A program made the translations under genes and the position numbers. Of a DNA stretch of 35,049 nucleotides, positions 33,592 to 35,049 are shown one piece after another (positions within the stretch are counted from its first letter, which is position 1; the number at the start of each line of letters is the position of its first letter). Location: assembly GCA_023150835.1 (NCBI GenBank), contig JAKLKB010000062.1, positions 1-35,049 of the forward strand. Direction: 5' to 3'. The notes under the pieces are model-generated. The model had not been told where the DNA came from and did no database searches. It saw only the letters and a program-made list of their open reading frames with translations. Source of the stretch: Myxococcota bacterium (lineage in GTDB: Bacteria; Myxococcota_C; UBA6777).

Positions 33592-33635
33592 ACCTAACGC
33601 CTATGGGGGGCTGCCCCATACGCGCCTTGTTAAGC
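33592..33635 (-). other. attC-like palindrome (tentative)
   Basis: ACCTAAC (33592-33598) and GTTAAGC (33629-33635) fit the RYYYAAC and GTTRRRY boxes of integron attC sites and can pair with wobbles. Between them TATGGGG-GGCTG-CCCCATA forms a perfect seven-pair stem. Only one such site is seen, there is no integrase gene, and inner L boxes are not clear, so chance is possible. Confidence 0.25.
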
Positions 33636-33887
33636 GATGGTTGGCCCCCCACCCCGAACACTCGGACACTTCGTCTGTGCTGTCGGAAAGACAACACGTT
33701 TGCACGTCAAAAGGCAAACAAAACGCAAAAAAGCGGATGTTCCTTGCTCGAACCACTGCCCCTACGCAAATTTCTGTTGTTGTGTGAGTATGTCCGTTCG
33801 CTGCTCGATGTCCCGATACACGGGCGGTTCGCCAACATTTGATCCAACTAATAACGGGCGGGATTTCGTACCGCTCCTCGCATCCAA

Positions 33888-33976
33888 GTTCAGGTTTCCT
33901 GAAGAGGTTGCGGGGAACGCTCGAAGGCGTTCAGGTTTCCCTTTGAGGCTGGGGGGAACGCTCGAAGGCGTTCAGG
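33888..33976 (+). repeat. 41-bp repeat array, left block
   Basis: About two units of GGCGTTCAGGTTTCCCTTTG plus AGGCTGGGGGGAACGCTCGAA; unit starts at 33926 and 33967 are 41 bases apart, preceded by a diverged copy. Unit borders create GAACGC-TCGAAG-GCGTTC inverted repeats. Confidence 0.88.
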
Positions 33977-34090
33977 TTCGTTGAACGGCAAAAAAAAAGG
34001 CGACTGTGCCATTCTGGTTTGCATGAATACAAAAGCGAAGCAGCATTGTTCCAAAAATGTTTGTAGTAAAGCCTTGCAGGATTTTTTTGC

Positions 34091-34195
34091 GGCGTTCAGG
34101 CTTCCCTTTGAGGCTGCGGGAAGCGCTCGAAGGCGTTCAGGCTTCCCTTTGAGGCTGCGGGAAGCGCTCGAAGGCGTTCAGGTTTCCTGAAGAGG
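34091..34195 (+). repeat. 41-bp repeat array, right block
   Basis: Two identical units (34091 and 34132) and a partial third (34173) of the same family as the left block, with GCGGGAAGCGCTCGAAGGCG in place of GGGGGGAACG. The last copy switches to TTTCCTGAAGAGG, the same variant end that opens the left block. Confidence 0.9.
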
Positions 34196-34252
34196 CCAAA
34201 CGGAACAGCCAAGGGGGTCGGAGCTTGTCGGCGAAGTGAAAGCGGCTGTCGG

Positions 34253-34699
34253 CTATGCGTTTTGCGTGGTAGGTTCGGTTGTGGTTGAGCGCAAAGCGTA
34301 CCGCAAAGGGCGGGAGGATTTTTTGACGACGCAGCCTTCCACGATCAGGCGCTCCAACCATGCTTTGGTTTGGTTTTCGGAGACATCGAGGGTCGCGGCG
34401 AGTTCCTTGTCATCCATCGGACTCTTGGAGAGTTGGTGGGTGATCAACACACGGACGGTGTGGAAAAGGGCCTCTTTTGGCTCGACGATGGCGGGAGGTG
34501 TGGGAGGGGCTTGCCAAAGGAAAGGTTGTTGGGTTGGGCTAGAGGGACTTGCCGAAGGAAAGGTTGTCGAGGGTGTGGGTTGTTTTTGCCAAAGGCGAGC
34601 CATGTCTTCGGGCGCACTGGGTTCGGGCCAAGGCATGGCTCCTTTTTGGAGGAGGGCTTCTAATGCCGAGGATCGAGGGTTTTGGGTCCGTACATACAC
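34253..34699 (-). CDS. Winged-helix protein, probably a 5'-truncated DprA/Smf-like gene (148 aa)
   Basis: Residues about 75-140 form a winged-helix-like domain ([20 protein letters not shown], then [30 protein letters not shown]). The first 30 residues ([27 protein letters not shown]) look like the last strand and helix of a Rossmann domain, as in DprA/Smf-type proteins that protect incoming single-stranded DNA; this family guess is weak. The first in-frame start is GTG 34699 without a ribosome site; ATG 34636 has AAGGAG only two bases away. The frame stays open upstream and reads [12 protein letters not shown] in coding style up to 34730, exactly where a repeat unit begins, so the true 5' part seems lost. 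The linker (about 35-75) is Pro/Ser-rich with small internal repeats. Confidence 0.5.
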   Translation of the reverse strand: MYVRTQNPRSSALEALLQKGAMPWPEPSAPEDMARLWQKQPTPSTTFPSASPSSPTQQPFLWQAPPTPPAIVEPKEALFHTVRVLITHQLSKSPMDDKELAATLDVSENQTKAWLERLIVEGCVVKKSSRPLRYALRSTTTEPTTQNA

Positions 34700-34730
34700 A
34701 GGAACGAACCGAAGTTTTTCGAGTTGTTCG

Positions 34731-34965
34731 ACACGGTGTTTTGTAGGGGCAGACAGGTGTGCCTGCCCTCGCTCTGTTGCGTCGGTGACCTCTCTTCATC
34801 GCCATCTGTTTTGAACGAACCCCAACCACAGGGCAACCACAGGGGGTTGCCCCTACGTGTTTGAAATCACACGGTGTTTCGTAGGGGCAGGCCCCCGTGC
34901 CTGCCCTCGCTCTGTTGCGTCGGTGACCTCTTCATCGCTATCTGTTTTGAACGAACCCCCGAGAG
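34731..34965 (+). repeat. Duplicated unit with GGGCAG/CTGCCC palindromes
   Basis: A unit starting ACACGGTGTTT(T/C)GTAGGGGCAG and continuing through CCTGCCCTCGCTCTGTTGCG to ATCTGTTTTGAACGAACCCC begins at 34731 and again at 34869 (138-base offset). Palindromes lie at 34747-34768, 34831-34853 (GGGCAACCACAGGGGGTTGC variant) and 34885-34906. The remaining 34966-35049 shows no gene. Confidence 0.9.
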
Positions 34966-35049
34966 TTTTCGTTGTTTTCTTCAACTGTCATGTCGCGAGA
35001 CGTTCCTCTGAGACCTCTCATGTCAAGGGCAAACAAGCCATGAAGCCCG

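Larger units (their letters stand above)
33479..34252. other. Repeat-rich intergenic region, no gene seen
   Basis: 774 bases with no supported gene. It holds an attC-like palindrome at 33592-33635, two 41-bp repeat arrays, and an AT-rich core between them (33981-34090) bordered by GGCAAAAAAAAA and ATTTTTTTGCGG, which are inverted relative to each other. Short frames here read through the repeats and are not convincing. Confidence 0.6.

Noticed and set aside
1-35049. tRNA, rRNA or riboswitch genes
   Set aside because: No stretch with the expected conserved stems or sequence blocks was recognised by eye on either strand.

Overview
The window looks like chromosomal DNA of a GC-moderate, Gram-negative, myxobacterium-like organism (Myxococcota or a related deltaproteobacterial lineage). 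The pointers are: several large lipoproteins; secreted Cys-rich proteins with MYXO-CTERM-like tails (Cys-rich motif, transmembrane helix, Arg cluster); eight TIG/IPT repeats in one surface protein; thrombospondin type 3 calcium repeats; and an ECF sigma / zinc anti-sigma / caspase-like gene group. The phylum call is inference; no rRNA or tRNA gene is visible.

Layout. 1-333: a 9-bp satellite that runs off the left edge. 0.46-10.05 kb: three surface proteins (a 1073-aa lipoprotein on the minus strand, an amidohydrolase lipoprotein with TSP3 repeats, and a Cys-rich/PKD/TIG adhesin-like lipoprotein). 10.1-13.6 kb: a plus-strand operon of a MoxR-type AAA ATPase, a TraB/ChaN-like protein and SufE. 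13.9-20.2 kb (minus strand): a TTG-started membrane protein, a secreted Cys-rich protein whose matrixin protease domain has lost its zinc ligands, an ARPP-1 family protein and a membrane-anchored caspase-like peptidase. 20.4-22.4 kb (plus): an ECF sigma factor and its zinc-finger anti-sigma factor with a DUF4384-like C-terminus. 22.4-25.3 kb (minus): a subtilisin-like lipoprotein. 25.4-31.8 kb: metabolic genes (FAD/Fe-S D-2-hydroxyacid dehydrogenase, glyoxalase II, CgeB-like glycosyltransferase, class I aminotransferase). 32.4-33.5 kb: an unknown helical protein. The right end is repeat-rich and holds a winged-helix ORF that looks 5'-truncated.

How the genes may work together. The most coherent unit is 14.9-25.3 kb. 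An ECF sigma/anti-sigma pair is divergent from a caspase-like peptidase with a calcium-binding loop and is flanked by an ARPP-1 protein, a dead matrixin scaffold and a secreted subtilase. I read this as an envelope stress or proteolytic signalling module. Individual families are recognisable; the combined role is inference.

Repeats are the other theme: a dispersed, hairpin-rich, MITE-like element of about 150-170 bp (four good copies, plus fragments) that usually abuts stop codons; two related 9-bp satellites 25 kb apart; two 41-bp arrays; five copies of a GGGCAG/CTGCCC palindrome; two tandem duplications of gene 3' ends; and recent in-frame repeat expansions in two genes.
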